Counted from the stretch's first letter, positions 19,443 through 31,013 are shown. The stretch is 61,536 nt of DNA from Mesorhizobium caraganae (GCF_016836705.1 NZ_JAFCGY010000031.1:1-61536); one strand, 5' to 3'. Notes: a model not told the origin generated them from the sequence alone. Translations and numbers: made by a program.

Positions 19443-19649
19443 CCCGTTGCCTGTGCGCTCGTAGCGCAGCGGTACTCGAAACATCGCCGCAGGGTTCGGA
19501 CGGTGCCGCAACATTGTGAAGATAGGTTTAACGGCGCCGGCCAGGTCGATCATCGGTGGGATGTTGCTGCTGCTTGTTGTGGTCGGACGGGGGCTGGGCT
19601 AATCGTTGCCCATGCCGCTACTTCGGGCGGCCGATCGAAAACATCAGTG

Positions 19650-21488
<1,839 letters not shown>

Positions 21489-21515
21489 GAGGCTGGACCA
21501 AAGCCCGATTGAGCA

Positions 21516-21905
21516 TCAGTACGCTTTCAACTTGCCCGACCAGCGATCCCGCCCCACCCAATAAGGGCATCGCGGGCAGACGCCTCCTTCCGGGTAGTCA
21601 GTCCCTTCTTCGTGTGGGCAACCGAGAATTCCGTCGACCATGACCACGGAATGGACTTCGTGCTCCTGCAAGAACGCAGCGATTTCGCCAAAGATCGTAT
21701 CGTCCTTGCGCAGATCGCCCGTTTCGGCAAACCAGCGGCGCATCTCGGTCGCGTCGGAGTGCTGGTCAGGAATGATGGCGACGGCCGCCTTGGTGGCGCG
21801 CCTGTCATCGGGACCATAAAACGCGATGGTACCGACTGGATGGCTTCGCACACCTTTCTTGGCCTTCTTCTCGATCCACTTCCTTGCCCGCTGTTCCGGT
21901 TTCAT
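21516..21905 (-). CDS. Conserved rhizobial hypothetical protein with paired cysteines
   Basis: A 129-residue protein opening MKPEQRARKWIEKKAKKG, with a basic N-terminus, a central AFYGPDDRRATKAAVAII segment and a C-terminal set of cysteines in GCPHEEGTDYPEGGVCPRCPYW. The cysteine spacing suggests a small zinc site. I do not recognise a function. The open frame extends upstream, but this ATG gives the family-like start. Confidence 0.65.
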   Translation of the reverse strand: MKPEQRARKWIEKKAKKGVRSHPVGTIAFYGPDDRRATKAAVAIIPDQHSDATEMRRWFAETGDLRKDDTIFGEIAAFLQEHEVHSVVMVDGILGCPHEEGTDYPEGGVCPRCPYWVGRDRWSGKLKAY

Positions 21906-21962
21906 GCTTGCTGGCCTTTGCAGTCCCTGGACAAGATGGGAATATAAATCAAGACGGCGAGA

Positions 21963-22151
21963 GTGGATCAAGCGCATGCCACGCCCGATTGTACAAAGGA
22001 CGCAAAGCCCGACGCCGTCACCGACCGGATCGTCCGCTTCCTGCAAAGCTGTGTGAAGGGTTTCACAGAGGCGGACTTAGACAGGGCTAATATGCCTGAA
22101 TTCAGCGAAGCAAGAGAGTCAGGTTCTCTATTCCGCACCAATGTTCGCTGA
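21963..22151 (+). CDS. Possible small protein, 62 residues
   Basis: A short frame from GTG 21963 with amphipathic character (DAVTDRIVRFLQSCVKGFTEADLDRANM) and GGCGAGA upstream. It is the only candidate in an otherwise empty stretch of about 330 bases between the divergent flanking genes. Reality is uncertain. Confidence 0.3.
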   Translation: MDQAHATPDCTKDAKPDAVTDRIVRFLQSCVKGFTEADLDRANMPEFSEARESGSLFRTNVR

Positions 22152-22237
22152 GCTTCGGGGGAAGTTCTTACAGCTTGCATCAAAACGAATCGGGCGCACC
22201 GAATTTTCGGCGCCCGCTTGGCTATGGGAGCAGGGGC

Positions 22238-22876
22238 ATGCCGACGCGTGAAGGGATCGACGTTTCGCATTATCAAAACGAGGCCGGCGGCGGTGGCGCC
22301 AGCGCCATCAAGTGGACGCGGGTCGGCAATGCCGGGGTCAAGTTCACCATCGTCAAGATATCCGACAAGACCAACAAGGACGCATTCGCGGTGCGCAATG
22401 TTGCCGATGCGAAGGCGGCGGGATTGCTGGTGGGGGGATATCACTTCCTGCGCAACACCGCTTCGGGCGCCGACCAGGCGCATGCCTTCCTCAACACCGT
22501 GTCGTTCGGCAGTGGCGACCTCATTCCCTCGCTCGACATCGAACTCATTCCGGCAACGCCGGCGGCGCGGGCCGCCTATGTCCAGAAGGCGAAGGATTGG
22601 GTGGCGGCGGTGCGCTCCGCCCATAGTGGCCGCTGGCCGTTCATCTACACCCGCGCCAATATCTGGCAGGCACTGGGCAACCCGAGCGGTTTCGGCAACT
22701 GCCCGCTCTGGCTCGCCCGCTACGGCTCGAGCCCGCCGCCGATACCGTCAGGCTTCACCAATTATGCCATCTGGCAATTCAGCCAGTCGGGCAGCATCGA
22801 CGGGATCACCGGCAAGGTGGACGAGAACCATCTGGCGATGTCCTTCGCCGAGTTTCGCTCGCGCTACAGCCTGTAG
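22238..22876 (+). CDS. Glycoside hydrolase family 25 (lysozyme-like) protein
   Basis: A 212-residue muramidase-type domain. It opens with GIDVSHYQ, the N-terminal strand that holds one acidic residue, and has the catalytic DIE in PSLDIEL near residue 95. GAGCAGGGG lies before the ATG. No signal peptide or cell-wall-binding repeats are seen, so export is unclear. Such domains cleave peptidoglycan between N-acetylmuramic acid and N-acetylglucosamine. No phage genes lie nearby. Confidence 0.85.
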   Translation: MPTREGIDVSHYQNEAGGGGASAIKWTRVGNAGVKFTIVKISDKTNKDAFAVRNVADAKAAGLLVGGYHFLRNTASGADQAHAFLNTVSFGSGDLIPSLDIELIPATPAARAAYVQKAKDWVAAVRSAHSGRWPFIYTRANIWQALGNPSGFGNCPLWLARYGSSPPPIPSGFTNYAIWQFSQSGSIDGITGKVDENHLAMSFAEFRSRYSL

Positions 22877-22905
22877 GCAAGGTGATCCGGCATCGGATCG
22901 CCTGC

Positions 22906-23849
22906 TCAGGCGGCTTCGCGTTCGCCCTGCGCCGGCGAGTCCGTTTCCAGGCGCCGGCTGTATTGGCGCGGCGAACAGCCCATGACGCGCTTGAACGCCG
23001 TGCTGAAGGCGCTTTCGGATTCATAGCCGAGCGCCAGCGCAATAACGGACACCGGATCGCCGGAATGCATCAACCTGTCGCCGGCGAGCATCATGCGCCA
23101 GCGCGTCAGATAATCCAGGGGTGAGGCCCCGACCGTCTGCTTGAACTTCAGCGCAAAGGTCGATCGCGACATGCCGGCGCGCTCGGCCAGCGTCTGCAAT
23201 GTCCAGGCATGCGCCGGGTCTTCGTGCATGGCGGCGATCGCGGCGCCGATCTGCCTGTCGGTCAGCGCGAACAGCCAGCCGACGCTGTCACGAGCCCCCA
23301 TATGCAGGCGCAAGGCCTCGATCAGGATCATATGGGCGAGATGCTCGACGATGAGAAAGCCGCCGGGACGCCGCTGGCGCAATTCCTGCATCATCCGCTC
23401 CACCGGCCAACGCAGCGCCGAATGGTCACTGTCCCCACGGATGTGGACGATGGGCGGCAGCATCCGCAACAGGATGCCGGCATGGTCGCCGGACAGCGCG
23501 AAGCGGCTGCTGACCAGCAGGAAATCGCCGCCGCCATTGTGGGTGGTGATGCCGCCGGTGCGCGCCGGTGAAAAGATCGTTCGGGCGTCGCCCGTCGGCA
23601 GGCCGAGATCGCTGGCAAGCCGAAAAGGCCGGGGCCGCGCGGCAGCAGGAAACAGTCGCCGGCGTCAAGGCGCACCGCGTCAGCGACCCCCTCGACCGAC
23701 AGCCAGCATTGGCCGTAGACCACGGCGCCGCATTTGATGGCGGCCTGCTGGTCGGGGAACTGGATCGCCCAGTCGCCACCAGCCTCCAGCCCGGCGGACA
23801 GATAATTGCGCGGCTTCAGCAGCGACAGCACGTCTGACAGCGGATCCAT
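22906..23849 (-). pseudogene. AraC-family regulator broken by a frameshift
   Basis: The first frame, from 23849, gives the start of a cupin_6-type sensor domain: MDPLSDVLSLLKPRNYLSAG through GDCFLLPRG. At about 23627-23641, in a G/C-rich run, the sense shifts to another frame. That frame continues FRLASDLGLPTGDARTIFSPARTGG and ends in a normal AraC DNA-binding domain (ERAGMSRSTFALKFKQTVG, FSTAFKRVMGCSPRQY). A 2-base insertion or 1-base deletion explains it. It diverges from the SDR gene at 23977, which it would normally regulate. Confidence 0.8.
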
Positions 23850-23976
23850 GAGCAGTCCCGGACGATTGCGAAGATATTTCGGATTTTACAGCATAGATCG
23901 TATGATCTCAACCTTCTATCTCCTTCGGCAACGGGCTGCCTCGCGCGGCCTTCGACGAAACCAAGGAGAAATCATC

Positions 23977-24870
23977 ATGCGTGTGTTCGTTACCGGCGCC
24001 ACCGGTTTTGTCGGTTCGGCCGTTGTGCGGGAATTGCTTGGGGCGGGTCATCAGGTGCTTGGCCTTGCCCGCTCGGAGGCTGGTGCAAAGTCGATCGTGG
24101 CCGCGGGTGCCGAGGCGCATCGCGGCGATATCGAGGACCTGGACAGCCTGCGCAGCGGTGCCGCCCAGGCGGATGGCGTCATCCATACGGGCTTCAACCA
24201 CGACTTTTCGAAATTCGCCGCCAGTTGCGCAGCCGACCAGCGCGCCATCGAAACGCTCGGCGCGGTGCTGGAAGGTTCGGAGCGGCCGCTGCTTGTCACC
24301 TCCGGGCTCGCCGGCTTTGCGCAGGGAAGGGCAGCGACCGAGGGCGACCTGCCCGCGCCGCCATCGGCCTCCTTCCCGCGCGCTTCGGAAGCGACGGCCA
24401 TGGCGCTTGCCGCGCGCGGGGTGCGCGCATCGACGGTACGGCTTGCGCCGACCGTCCACGGCGACGGCGACCACGGCTTCGTGCCGATGCTGATTGCCAT
24501 TGCGCGTGAAAAAGGCGTCTCGGCCTATGTTGGCGACGGTATGAACCGCTGGGCCGCGGTGCACCGGTCCGACGCCGCCACGCTGTACAGGCTGGCGCTG
24601 GAGAAGGGCGCCGGCGGCGCCAGCTATCATGCGGTTGGCGAACAGGGCGTGGCGACCAGGGAGATCGCCGAGATCATCGGCCGCCGCCTCAACCTGCCGG
24701 TCGTTTCCAAAAGCCTCGAGGAGGCAGCCGGGCATTTCGGCTTCCTCGGCCATTTCATCGGCAGGGATCTGTCGGCGTCGAGCGAGCAGACACGCAACGC
24801 GCTGGGATGGCTGCCGACCGGGCCGGGGCTCATCGCCGATCTCGACAGTGTCAGCTATTTCGAGAGCTGA
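23977..24870 (+). CDS. NAD-dependent epimerase/dehydratase family SDR
   Basis: A 297-residue extended SDR. The Rossmann motif VTGATGFVGSAVV sits at the N-terminus, HRGDIEDLDSLRSG follows, and substrate-binding regions lie near VRLAPTVHGDGDHGFVPML and RWAAVHRSDAA. AAGGAGA is correctly spaced before the ATG. The substrate is unknown; related genes are often annotated as nucleoside-sugar epimerases. Its divergent AraC partner is frameshifted, so expression may be altered. Confidence 0.82.
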   Translation: MRVFVTGATGFVGSAVVRELLGAGHQVLGLARSEAGAKSIVAAGAEAHRGDIEDLDSLRSGAAQADGVIHTGFNHDFSKFAASCAADQRAIETLGAVLEGSERPLLVTSGLAGFAQGRAATEGDLPAPPSASFPRASEATAMALAARGVRASTVRLAPTVHGDGDHGFVPMLIAIAREKGVSAYVGDGMNRWAAVHRSDAATLYRLALEKGAGGASYHAVGEQGVATREIAEIIGRRLNLPVVSKSLEEAAGHFGFLGHFIGRDLSASSEQTRNALGWLPTGPGLIADLDSVSYFES

Positions 24871-24876
24871 ACGAGG

Positions 24877-25071
24877 TCAGGGCCAATTGCGTTGCATGGC
24901 ATTGACCGACAGCCATGCGATCAGCGGAAGGGCGAGCAGGATGGCCATCCACAACCCCGCTGATCGCGCTCCGTCCATGTCGTCTCGCCGGAGCCGCAGC
25001 AAAGCCTGCACGCCTGCGGCAAGGACGACCGCCAACAGCATGAGCAGGATGACGAATGCGGGCTGCGACAC
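24877..25071 (-). CDS. Small two-helix membrane protein
   Basis: A 64-residue protein with two hydrophobic segments (about residues 5-25 and 40-57) around a polar stretch LRLRRDDMDGARS. It starts at GTG with no clear ribosome site. No function is recognised. It lies tail to tail with the SDR gene. Confidence 0.5.
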   Translation of the reverse strand: MSQPAFVILLMLLAVVLAAGVQALLRLRRDDMDGARSAGLWMAILLALPLIAWLSVNAMQRNWP

Positions 25072-25159
25072 TGCCGGGAAACTCCGCCAACTGACGACCG
25101 AGTAGCAGCAAAGGCCTGGAGATCTGTTCCGATCGGCCCGGATTGCGCTCGGCGACCCG

Positions 25160-25399
25160 TCATTTGTCCCGGTAAAGGATCATGCCGGCGTGGTGCAGCA
25201 CGCCATCAACAAAGTCTCCCTCGGCGGTGAAGCCGGTGTCGTCCCAATAATCGATGTGATTGCCCGTCACGACATATCGCCCGAGATAGGCGCGTTCGCG
25301 TTTTCCCCTTGCCTCGACATAGCGGCCGTTGGCCAGGAGTTCGTGGCGGACATTACGGTCGGCGGTGACCCACATGCCGACATAAGGATTGGTGTTCAT
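25160..25399 (-). CDS. Atu4866-like small protein
   Basis: A 79-residue protein opening MNTNPYVGMWVTADRNVRHE, with HIDYWDDTGFTAEGDF and a C-terminal VLHHAGMILYR. This matches the small beta-barrel Atu4866 family known from Agrobacterium. In frame upstream, a TTG at 25468 overlaps the stop of the SDR gene and would add about 23 residues with a signal-peptide-like core (SVAASLVLALFNSA), so the true product may be exported. It is coupled to the SDR gene just upstream. Function unknown. Confidence 0.7.
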   Translation of the reverse strand: MNTNPYVGMWVTADRNVRHELLANGRYVEARGKRERAYLGRYVVTGNHIDYWDDTGFTAEGDFVDGVLHHAGMILYRDK

Positions 25400-25464
25400 C
25401 CGGTGGTGCTCGGTGGTTGCGGAGTTGAATAGCGCCAAGACAAGCGACGCGGCGACGGAACGCG

Positions 25465-26193
25465 TCAATGCGCCGCCCGCGTCGGGCGCATGACGATCTC
25501 GTTGATGTCGACATCGTCCGGCTGCTCGATGGCAAAGCGCACCGCCCGGCCGATGGCGTCGGGCTGCAGCGCGATGGCGCGATAGCTGCTCATCGCCGCC
25601 GCCGCTGCCGGGTCGGTGATCGTGCCGGCAAGTTCGCTCTCGACCACGCCCGGGTGGATGCAAGTGACGCGGATGTCGTTGCGTTCCTGCCGCAGTCCGT
25701 CGGAAATGGCGCGCACGGCATACTTGGTCGCGCAATAGACCGCCGCCGTCGGCGACACGGTAAGCGCCCCGACCGAGGCAATGTTGATGATGTGGCCCGA
25801 ACCGCGCGCCGTCATCTCCGGCAACACCGCCGCGATGCCGTTGAGCACACCCTTGATGTTGACGTCGACCATCTGGTCCCATTCATCCGTTTTCATCGAT
25901 GCCATCAGGGACAGCGGCATGATGCCGGCATTGTTGACGATGACGTCGACCCGGCCCCAGGCCTGGCGCGCCGCGTCGGCGAAGGTCGCGACATCGGCGC
26001 GGTCAGTGACGTCGAGCCGGCGGGTCATGATCTCGCCGCCGCCTGCGCGGATTTCCTGGGCCAGAATTTCCAGCCGGTCGGTGCGCCGGGCGCCGAGCAT
26101 CAGCCTGGCGCCGGCGGCGCCGAGTTCGCGAGCGATGCCGGCGCCGATACCGCTGGAGCCACCGGTGACGAGAACGATCTTGTCGAGGGACAT
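25465..26193 (-). CDS. SDR-family oxidoreductase
   Basis: A 242-residue classical short-chain dehydrogenase. It has TGGSSGIGAG at the N-terminus, NNAGIMP, and the catalytic Tyr-x3-Lys in YCATKYA. AAGGAAAG precedes the start. It diverges from a LysR regulator across about 110 bases, the usual arrangement for a LysR-controlled gene. The substrate cannot be named. Confidence 0.87.
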   Translation of the reverse strand: MSLDKIVLVTGGSSGIGAGIARELGAAGARLMLGARRTDRLEILAQEIRAGGGEIMTRRLDVTDRADVATFADAARQAWGRVDVIVNNAGIMPLSLMASMKTDEWDQMVDVNIKGVLNGIAAVLPEMTARGSGHIINIASVGALTVSPTAAVYCATKYAVRAISDGLRQERNDIRVTCIHPGVVESELAGTITDPAAAAAMSSYRAIALQPDAIGRAVRFAIEQPDDVDINEIVMRPTRAAH

Positions 26194-26306
26194 GGCAACT
26201 TTCCTTTATGTCTGGACTGAGAGGTGGGTTGCCAAGGGAGATACGCCGAGAGCATTGTTGCGATAAGACACCCATTTCTCCACACTATGGAAAGCGGAGC
26301 TAACCA

Positions 26307-27200
26307 GTGTCGCCTGACATCAATGCACTGGTGGTCTTTGCGCTTGTCGCCGAGGAGCGGAATTTCCGCGCTGCAGCCGATCGGCTGGGCGTCAGCCGCT
26401 CGGCCGTCAGCCAGACGATCAAGCGGCTGGAGGAGAGCCTTGGCATTGCCCTGGTGCAACGCACCACGCGCAGCGTTAGCCTGACCGAAGCCGGCGAGAG
26501 GCTCCATGCCGAAGTCGGGCCGGCCATTGCCGACATGCGCTCCGCGCTCGAGGCGACACAGGCACTGCGCGACCGCCCGCGCGGCCAGTTGCGGCTGGCC
26601 GTATCCTCGATTGCCGAACGCTTCCTGTCCGGGCCGTTTCTCGCGGCTTTCTGCACTGCCAATCCCGATATCCAGCTCGACATCACGGTGACCGACGAAG
26701 AGTTCGACATCGTCGCCGAAGGCTATGATGCCGGGGTGCGGTTGGGAGAGGTGATCGACGAGGACATGATCGCCGTGCCGGTGGCGCATGACGAGCGGCA
26801 GATTGCCGTCTGCTCGCCTGCCTATCGCGACCGCTTCGGCCTGCCGTCTCATCCCGCGGAACTTGCCCAACATCGCTGCATCGGCTGGCGTCCGGCGCCG
26901 AAGGTTGCGCCCTATCGCTGGGAATTCGCCGATCAGGGCCGCGAATTCCGGGTCGAGGTCGCGCCGGAGATCACGACCAACGAGATGAGCCTGATGATCA
27001 AGCTCGCTGTCGCCGGCGCGGGCATCACCTTCGGCATGGAAGAGAGCTTTCGCCGCGCAATCGAACGCGGCGACCTGATACCAGTGCTCGAAAACTACTG
27101 CCCGCGCTTTGCCGGCTTCTACCTCTATTATCCGAGCCGCAGGAATGCCGCGCCGAAGCTGCGCGCGCTGATCGACCATCTTAAGCGCTCGCAGCTGTGA
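26307..27200 (+). CDS. LysR-family transcriptional regulator
   Basis: A 297-residue LysR regulator. The winged helix (residues ~1-60) contains FRAAADRLGVSRSAVSQTIKRLEESLG, and a periplasmic-binding-like effector domain follows with GYDAGVRLGEVIDEDM. The start is GTG 26307. It probably controls the divergent SDR/Atu4866-like pair. Confidence 0.88.
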   Translation: MSPDINALVVFALVAEERNFRAAADRLGVSRSAVSQTIKRLEESLGIALVQRTTRSVSLTEAGERLHAEVGPAIADMRSALEATQALRDRPRGQLRLAVSSIAERFLSGPFLAAFCTANPDIQLDITVTDEEFDIVAEGYDAGVRLGEVIDEDMIAVPVAHDERQIAVCSPAYRDRFGLPSHPAELAQHRCIGWRPAPKVAPYRWEFADQGREFRVEVAPEITTNEMSLMIKLAVAGAGITFGMEESFRRAIERGDLIPVLENYCPRFAGFYLYYPSRRNAAPKLRALIDHLKRSQL

Positions 27201-27243
27201 TACCGAAAATGGGAGACTCGCGCGATTTCCTGCGCTGTGTCAG

Positions 27244-28290
27244 TTAGAGGTCGCCTTTCCTGACTTTGCCGTAAACGATATTTCGGTTCGAGCCATAATA
27301 TACGTGCGCTTCGAAAGAGCTCCTGCCGAGGGCGGCATTGATGATGTCCCACATATCGTCAGCCGAACGCAGGATGAGCGGCCAATCCATGAAGGTCTCC
27401 ATGTAGCCATCGGTCGTGATCTCGTCGCTGAAATTGGCAAACAGGAATTCGCCACCAGGCTTGACGAGTTCCATGGCTCTTTGCAGCAGTCGGACGCCGA
27501 TGGCACGCGGCAGGTAATCGTAAAGCCCCGATGCGTAGACGAGATCGAATGTGCCAAGAGAATAGGCGCGGCGAAGAATGCCGCGTACAGAGCCCTGGAG
27601 TGCCTCGACTGCCGTGCCGGCAAAGTCGTGGTTCACGGTGGCTACGCTGACGGGGTCCTGGTCCAGGCCGATCCAACGTTGCAATTTGCGCTTGGCCAAC
27701 GCGTCGGAGCGTTCGGCTTCCCGCAGGTGGCCGCAGGCAATCGCCAGGACCTCCGCCTTCGCCACAACGCTGGCCGTCTCGTCGACGGTCCTGGCCAGGA
27801 TATCCCGCCGCTCGCGCCCCGCCACCGAACTGGCGGCTTCACTGGTGTACGCGTAAATTTGCCGACCAAGTAAGGTCGACGAAGCCACGGCATCGTCGGC
27901 AGCGGGATGCTTGTAGTAAATGTCCAGCAGGCCTGCATCGCCTGAATACCCGCGCGGTTTTTCGACCGACCAACGCGTGAACGGATCCTGGATCAAATAT
28001 TCCGCGACCCGATGCTGCTGAGCCAACGGGACGAGTTTCTGCCAGACCGCGGGAGCAACCTGCCGGCGGAGCTTATGGAGTCTGCCTGCCAGGCGGTGGA
28101 CGATGGGGGCGGCCGGTTTGTGCCGCATGAAGGCTTGGTGAGCAAGATCCAGTATCAGGGCGAGCTGGGCCGTCCTGTCCCTCAACTCGTTAGTGTCAAT
28201 CGTCTCTTCAGAGGTAGGGGCATGTTTCTTCATCAGTCTGGTGGTGACGAGGCTGTATTCGTCGAGCTGCACTTTTGGGTCGATTGGCAT
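27244..28290 (-). CDS. Class I SAM-dependent methyltransferase, PhcB-like architecture
   Basis: A 348-residue protein. The N-terminal half holds EKPRGYSGDAGLLDIYY, a motif I associate with proteins annotated as 3-hydroxypalmitate methyl ester synthases (PhcB type). The C-terminal half is a Rossmann methyltransferase with VLAIACGHLREAE and LVKPGGEFLFANF. If the PhcB link holds, it could make a fatty-acid methyl ester signal, but that is inferred. It diverges from a GGDEF-EAL gene across 270 bases of AT-richer sequence. Confidence 0.65.
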   Translation of the reverse strand: MPIDPKVQLDEYSLVTTRLMKKHAPTSEETIDTNELRDRTAQLALILDLAHQAFMRHKPAAPIVHRLAGRLHKLRRQVAPAVWQKLVPLAQQHRVAEYLIQDPFTRWSVEKPRGYSGDAGLLDIYYKHPAADDAVASSTLLGRQIYAYTSEAASSVAGRERRDILARTVDETASVVAKAEVLAIACGHLREAERSDALAKRKLQRWIGLDQDPVSVATVNHDFAGTAVEALQGSVRGILRRAYSLGTFDLVYASGLYDYLPRAIGVRLLQRAMELVKPGGEFLFANFSDEITTDGYMETFMDWPLILRSADDMWDIINAALGRSSFEAHVYYGSNRNIVYGKVRKGDL

Positions 28291-28559
28291 GCCGTTTACT
28301 CTCCGGTTTTACCCCCCGGTCCCCGGCAAACAGCATAGGTGTGTCGCTGCACGATGCGAACTATTTTAATAAAATTTTAATAAAACTTTAGCCAATTGAG
28401 CGGCCCCTTCACCTTGCTGAACTGGCTAAATCCGAACCGTCTGTTTACCGTCGGTTAGCGACATCCGACTTTTCTTGCGGACAGTGGTGCCTTCATTCTC
28501 CGACGGCAGGCAACCTCGGCTATTGCATTCGCTACCGCAGATCGCAGAGGAGCGTTGCA

Positions 28560-30539
28560 ATGCAACTGAGCGAGGACGTTGCCCAGAAGGTGGCGGTTGC
28601 GATTGCACGCCCGCGCTGGCATTCGGCCGATCCGGAACTCCTGGCGCTGTTCCTGCAGAAAGATGCCGATGAAAATCGCAGTCTCGTGCGATGGGGTATT
28701 GCGGCTGCTGTACTCAGCTATGTGGCCTATGGCCTCTTCGATTGGTTTCTTTTTCCGGATATAGCCGATCGGCTTGTTTTGACCCGCGTTGTGCTGGGGA
28801 TCACGTCCCTGGCGCTTGTCGAATTTGTCGCCCGACGGGGCTTCGCCCTTGCCACCTTGCACCTTGTAGCAGCGCTGGCGATTGTATCCGGTGCCCTTGG
28901 ATGGCTCGTCTCCGCTCTTGGAACAGAGCATCAGGATGCCCTCTCCCATTTCATGGTTTTTGGCACCGTGTTTATCCTGGGTGCGAATTTGTTCTTCAAC
29001 TTCCGGTTTTGGCTTTCGGCCATTGCCTCCGCGACGGTCGCCGCAAGCTTTGTGTGCGCCGCGCTGTTCTTCCTCCAGGCCGACATAGTGGGCCGAGTCG
29101 TGCTGTCGGCGTATTTCGTGAATTGTCTGGTGTTGTCGCTGTATCTTTCCTGGCGACTTAGCTTGGAGCGGTACCAGACTTTCCTGCACGCACTTCGGGC
29201 ACAGATTCAGGAGCAGGCTGCTATCAGGAAGGGGCAGAAGCTAACCGAAATCGCGGACACCGATCCGCTCACGGGAATGAAAAACCGGAGAGCGATCATT
29301 CGAGAGTTCTCGGAGCTGCGCGAAGACTGGGCCGCGGACGACGACGAGATAGGCCTCATTCTGATCGACGTCGACTACTTCAAAAGGTTCAATGACGGAC
29401 TTGGTCATCAAGCCGGCGACGATTGTCTGATCAAACTCGCCCAGGTCCTTTCCGAAATAGCGGCTTCGAACAACGCCGTCGCGGCACGCTATGGCGGAGA
29501 AGAATTCGTCATTCTCTGCAAGGTCACCGGACGGGCTCACCTTCACGAAATAACGCAGCAATTTTGTCGCGCTGTGGAGGACTTGGACATCTATCACCCT
29601 GATCGGGGTGACAAGCTCAACATTGTCACGATCAGTGCCGGGGCCTCGTTGACGCGTGCCGATCAGAGCGTAGAACTTAGAATCCTGCTGCAGGAAGCTG
29701 ACCGCGCACTCTACGCGTCCAAGTTTGCAGGTCGGGCTACGTTCACAATTTACGACCCGCACGCCACCGGCCGGGATCGCTCCGGCGAAAATCTTTCAGA
29801 ACTGCTGAAGCTGGCAGTTTCCAACCAGCTCGTTTCTGTCGCCTACCAGCCAATTTGCGACTTGGCGTCTGGACGGGTGCTGGGCCACGAGACGCTGATG
29901 CGGGTATGTGACTTCGACGGTACCATGATCAGTCCGTCCGTATTCATACCCGTTGCCGAGCAAACTGGCGCGATAGTGGAACTGGGTACGTGGCTGGTCG
30001 ATCGAGCCTGCGGTGACATGGCCGAATACGGATTGGGCTCGGTCGTGACCGTGAACGTATCTGTTTTTCAGCTCAAGGTTCCTAACTTTTCACTCCGGAT
30101 CACCGAAATCCTTGGACGGCACGGCCTCGCGCCACAGAAACTGGCCATCGAAATCACCGAAGGCAGTGACATCTTTCTGGAGGCGCAAGCGGTAAGAAAC
30201 GTGGAGCGGCTGCGAAAATTGGGCGTTCAGATCTGGCTGGATGACTTCGGAACGGGATTTGCTGGCCTTACATGGCTCCGCCGTTTCAAATTCGACGTGG
30301 TCAAGATCGACCGCAGCTTCCTCCACGATTGCCAGACGTCTCATGGCCTTAGCCTGTTGAGGGACATGGTCGGACTGCTTCGCAATCTCGGCCATGTCGT
30401 GCTGGCCGAGGGCGTTGAAACGGAAGAGCAGTACATATTGCTGCAGCGCCTGGGGGTAGATTTGATGCAGGGCTTCCTCACCGGGCATCCGGTCCCGATC
30501 GAAGAGGTAAACCAAATCAGGCAAGGCCTCGTTGCCTAG
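28560..30539 (+). CDS. Membrane-anchored GGDEF-EAL cyclic-di-GMP enzyme
   Basis: A 659-residue protein with six or so hydrophobic segments in residues ~40-210, then a GGDEF domain with an intact GGEEF motif (RYGGEEFVILC). An EAL domain follows, keeping NVS, EITEG, DDFGTG, KIDRSF, AEGVET and QGF. The signature glutamate motif reads ETL instead of EAL. No RxxD inhibitory site is seen upstream of GGEEF. Both synthesis and breakdown of cyclic-di-GMP look possible. It is the last chromosomal gene before the island boundary at 30.63 kb. Confidence 0.9.
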   Translation: MQLSEDVAQKVAVAIARPRWHSADPELLALFLQKDADENRSLVRWGIAAAVLSYVAYGLFDWFLFPDIADRLVLTRVVLGITSLALVEFVARRGFALATLHLVAALAIVSGALGWLVSALGTEHQDALSHFMVFGTVFILGANLFFNFRFWLSAIASATVAASFVCAALFFLQADIVGRVVLSAYFVNCLVLSLYLSWRLSLERYQTFLHALRAQIQEQAAIRKGQKLTEIADTDPLTGMKNRRAIIREFSELREDWAADDDEIGLILIDVDYFKRFNDGLGHQAGDDCLIKLAQVLSEIAASNNAVAARYGGEEFVILCKVTGRAHLHEITQQFCRAVEDLDIYHPDRGDKLNIVTISAGASLTRADQSVELRILLQEADRALYASKFAGRATFTIYDPHATGRDRSGENLSELLKLAVSNQLVSVAYQPICDLASGRVLGHETLMRVCDFDGTMISPSVFIPVAEQTGAIVELGTWLVDRACGDMAEYGLGSVVTVNVSVFQLKVPNFSLRITEILGRHGLAPQKLAIEITEGSDIFLEAQAVRNVERLRKLGVQIWLDDFGTGFAGLTWLRRFKFDVVKIDRSFLHDCQTSHGLSLLRDMVGLLRNLGHVVLAEGVETEEQYILLQRLGVDLMQGFLTGHPVPIEEVNQIRQGLVA

Positions 30540-30629
30540 AGCGTTTCCCCCTCTCACAGAAACGGCGAACCGCTCGTTTCGCAGTTTCCGGGACGGAAAG
30601 TAGCTGCCAATGGAAGATTGGCGAGCATC

Positions 30630-30658
30630 GTTCAAGCGGAAAGCAAACTGGCGGAGAG
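30630..30658. repeat. Distal att-like repeat (left edge of island 1)
   Basis: This 29-base segment matches 38185-38213 at 28 of 29 positions and contains a decayed version of the tRNA-Ser 3' end (CTGGCGGAGAG). I read it as the outer attachment scar of the first island. Confidence 0.75.
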
Positions 30659-30798
30659 AGCGCTCGCTGGGTTGCGGTCGGGCCACTCGCGCCCGTAACC
30701 CGGCTTCGAGCCGAGATAGCCGATCGCATTGTTCACTGACATGGAAATGCCCAGCGCGGTGGCCGGGCTGTCCAAAGTACTCCGAACCGGAATAGTTT

Positions 30799-31013
30799 TC
30801 AGTTAACGTTCGGCGGCGTGTAGCCCTCCCACCGCGATAGGCGGGTCTTGATGTCGAAGCGGAACGCCTCGAAGTTGGTGCCGGTGATGACCTTGTTTTT
30901 GCCAGCGATCAGCCGATAAAGCTCGTTGTTCTCGACATCGTCGACAGGGTGGGATCGCACCACCCGCAGCCATAGCGATCGTGCTCGATCGCAAACGTCC
31001 TTGACCGGTTCAT
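30799..31013 (-). pseudogene. Small island gene split by a frameshift
   Basis: A GAGGAAGAA ribosome site and ATG at 31013 begin MNRSRTFAIEHDRYGCG, which soon hits a stop. The sense continues in the next frame as VRSHPVDDVENNELYRLIAG, then KNKVITGTNFEAFRFD.., ending YTPPNVN at 30799. One indel around 30960 would restore about 70 codons. I do not recognise the family. Confidence 0.5.

Noticed and set aside
25400..25882. Long minus-strand frame upstream of the Atu4866-like gene as one 240-residue protein
   Set aside because: Most of it is a shadow of the overlapping SDR gene in another frame; only the last part is protein-like.
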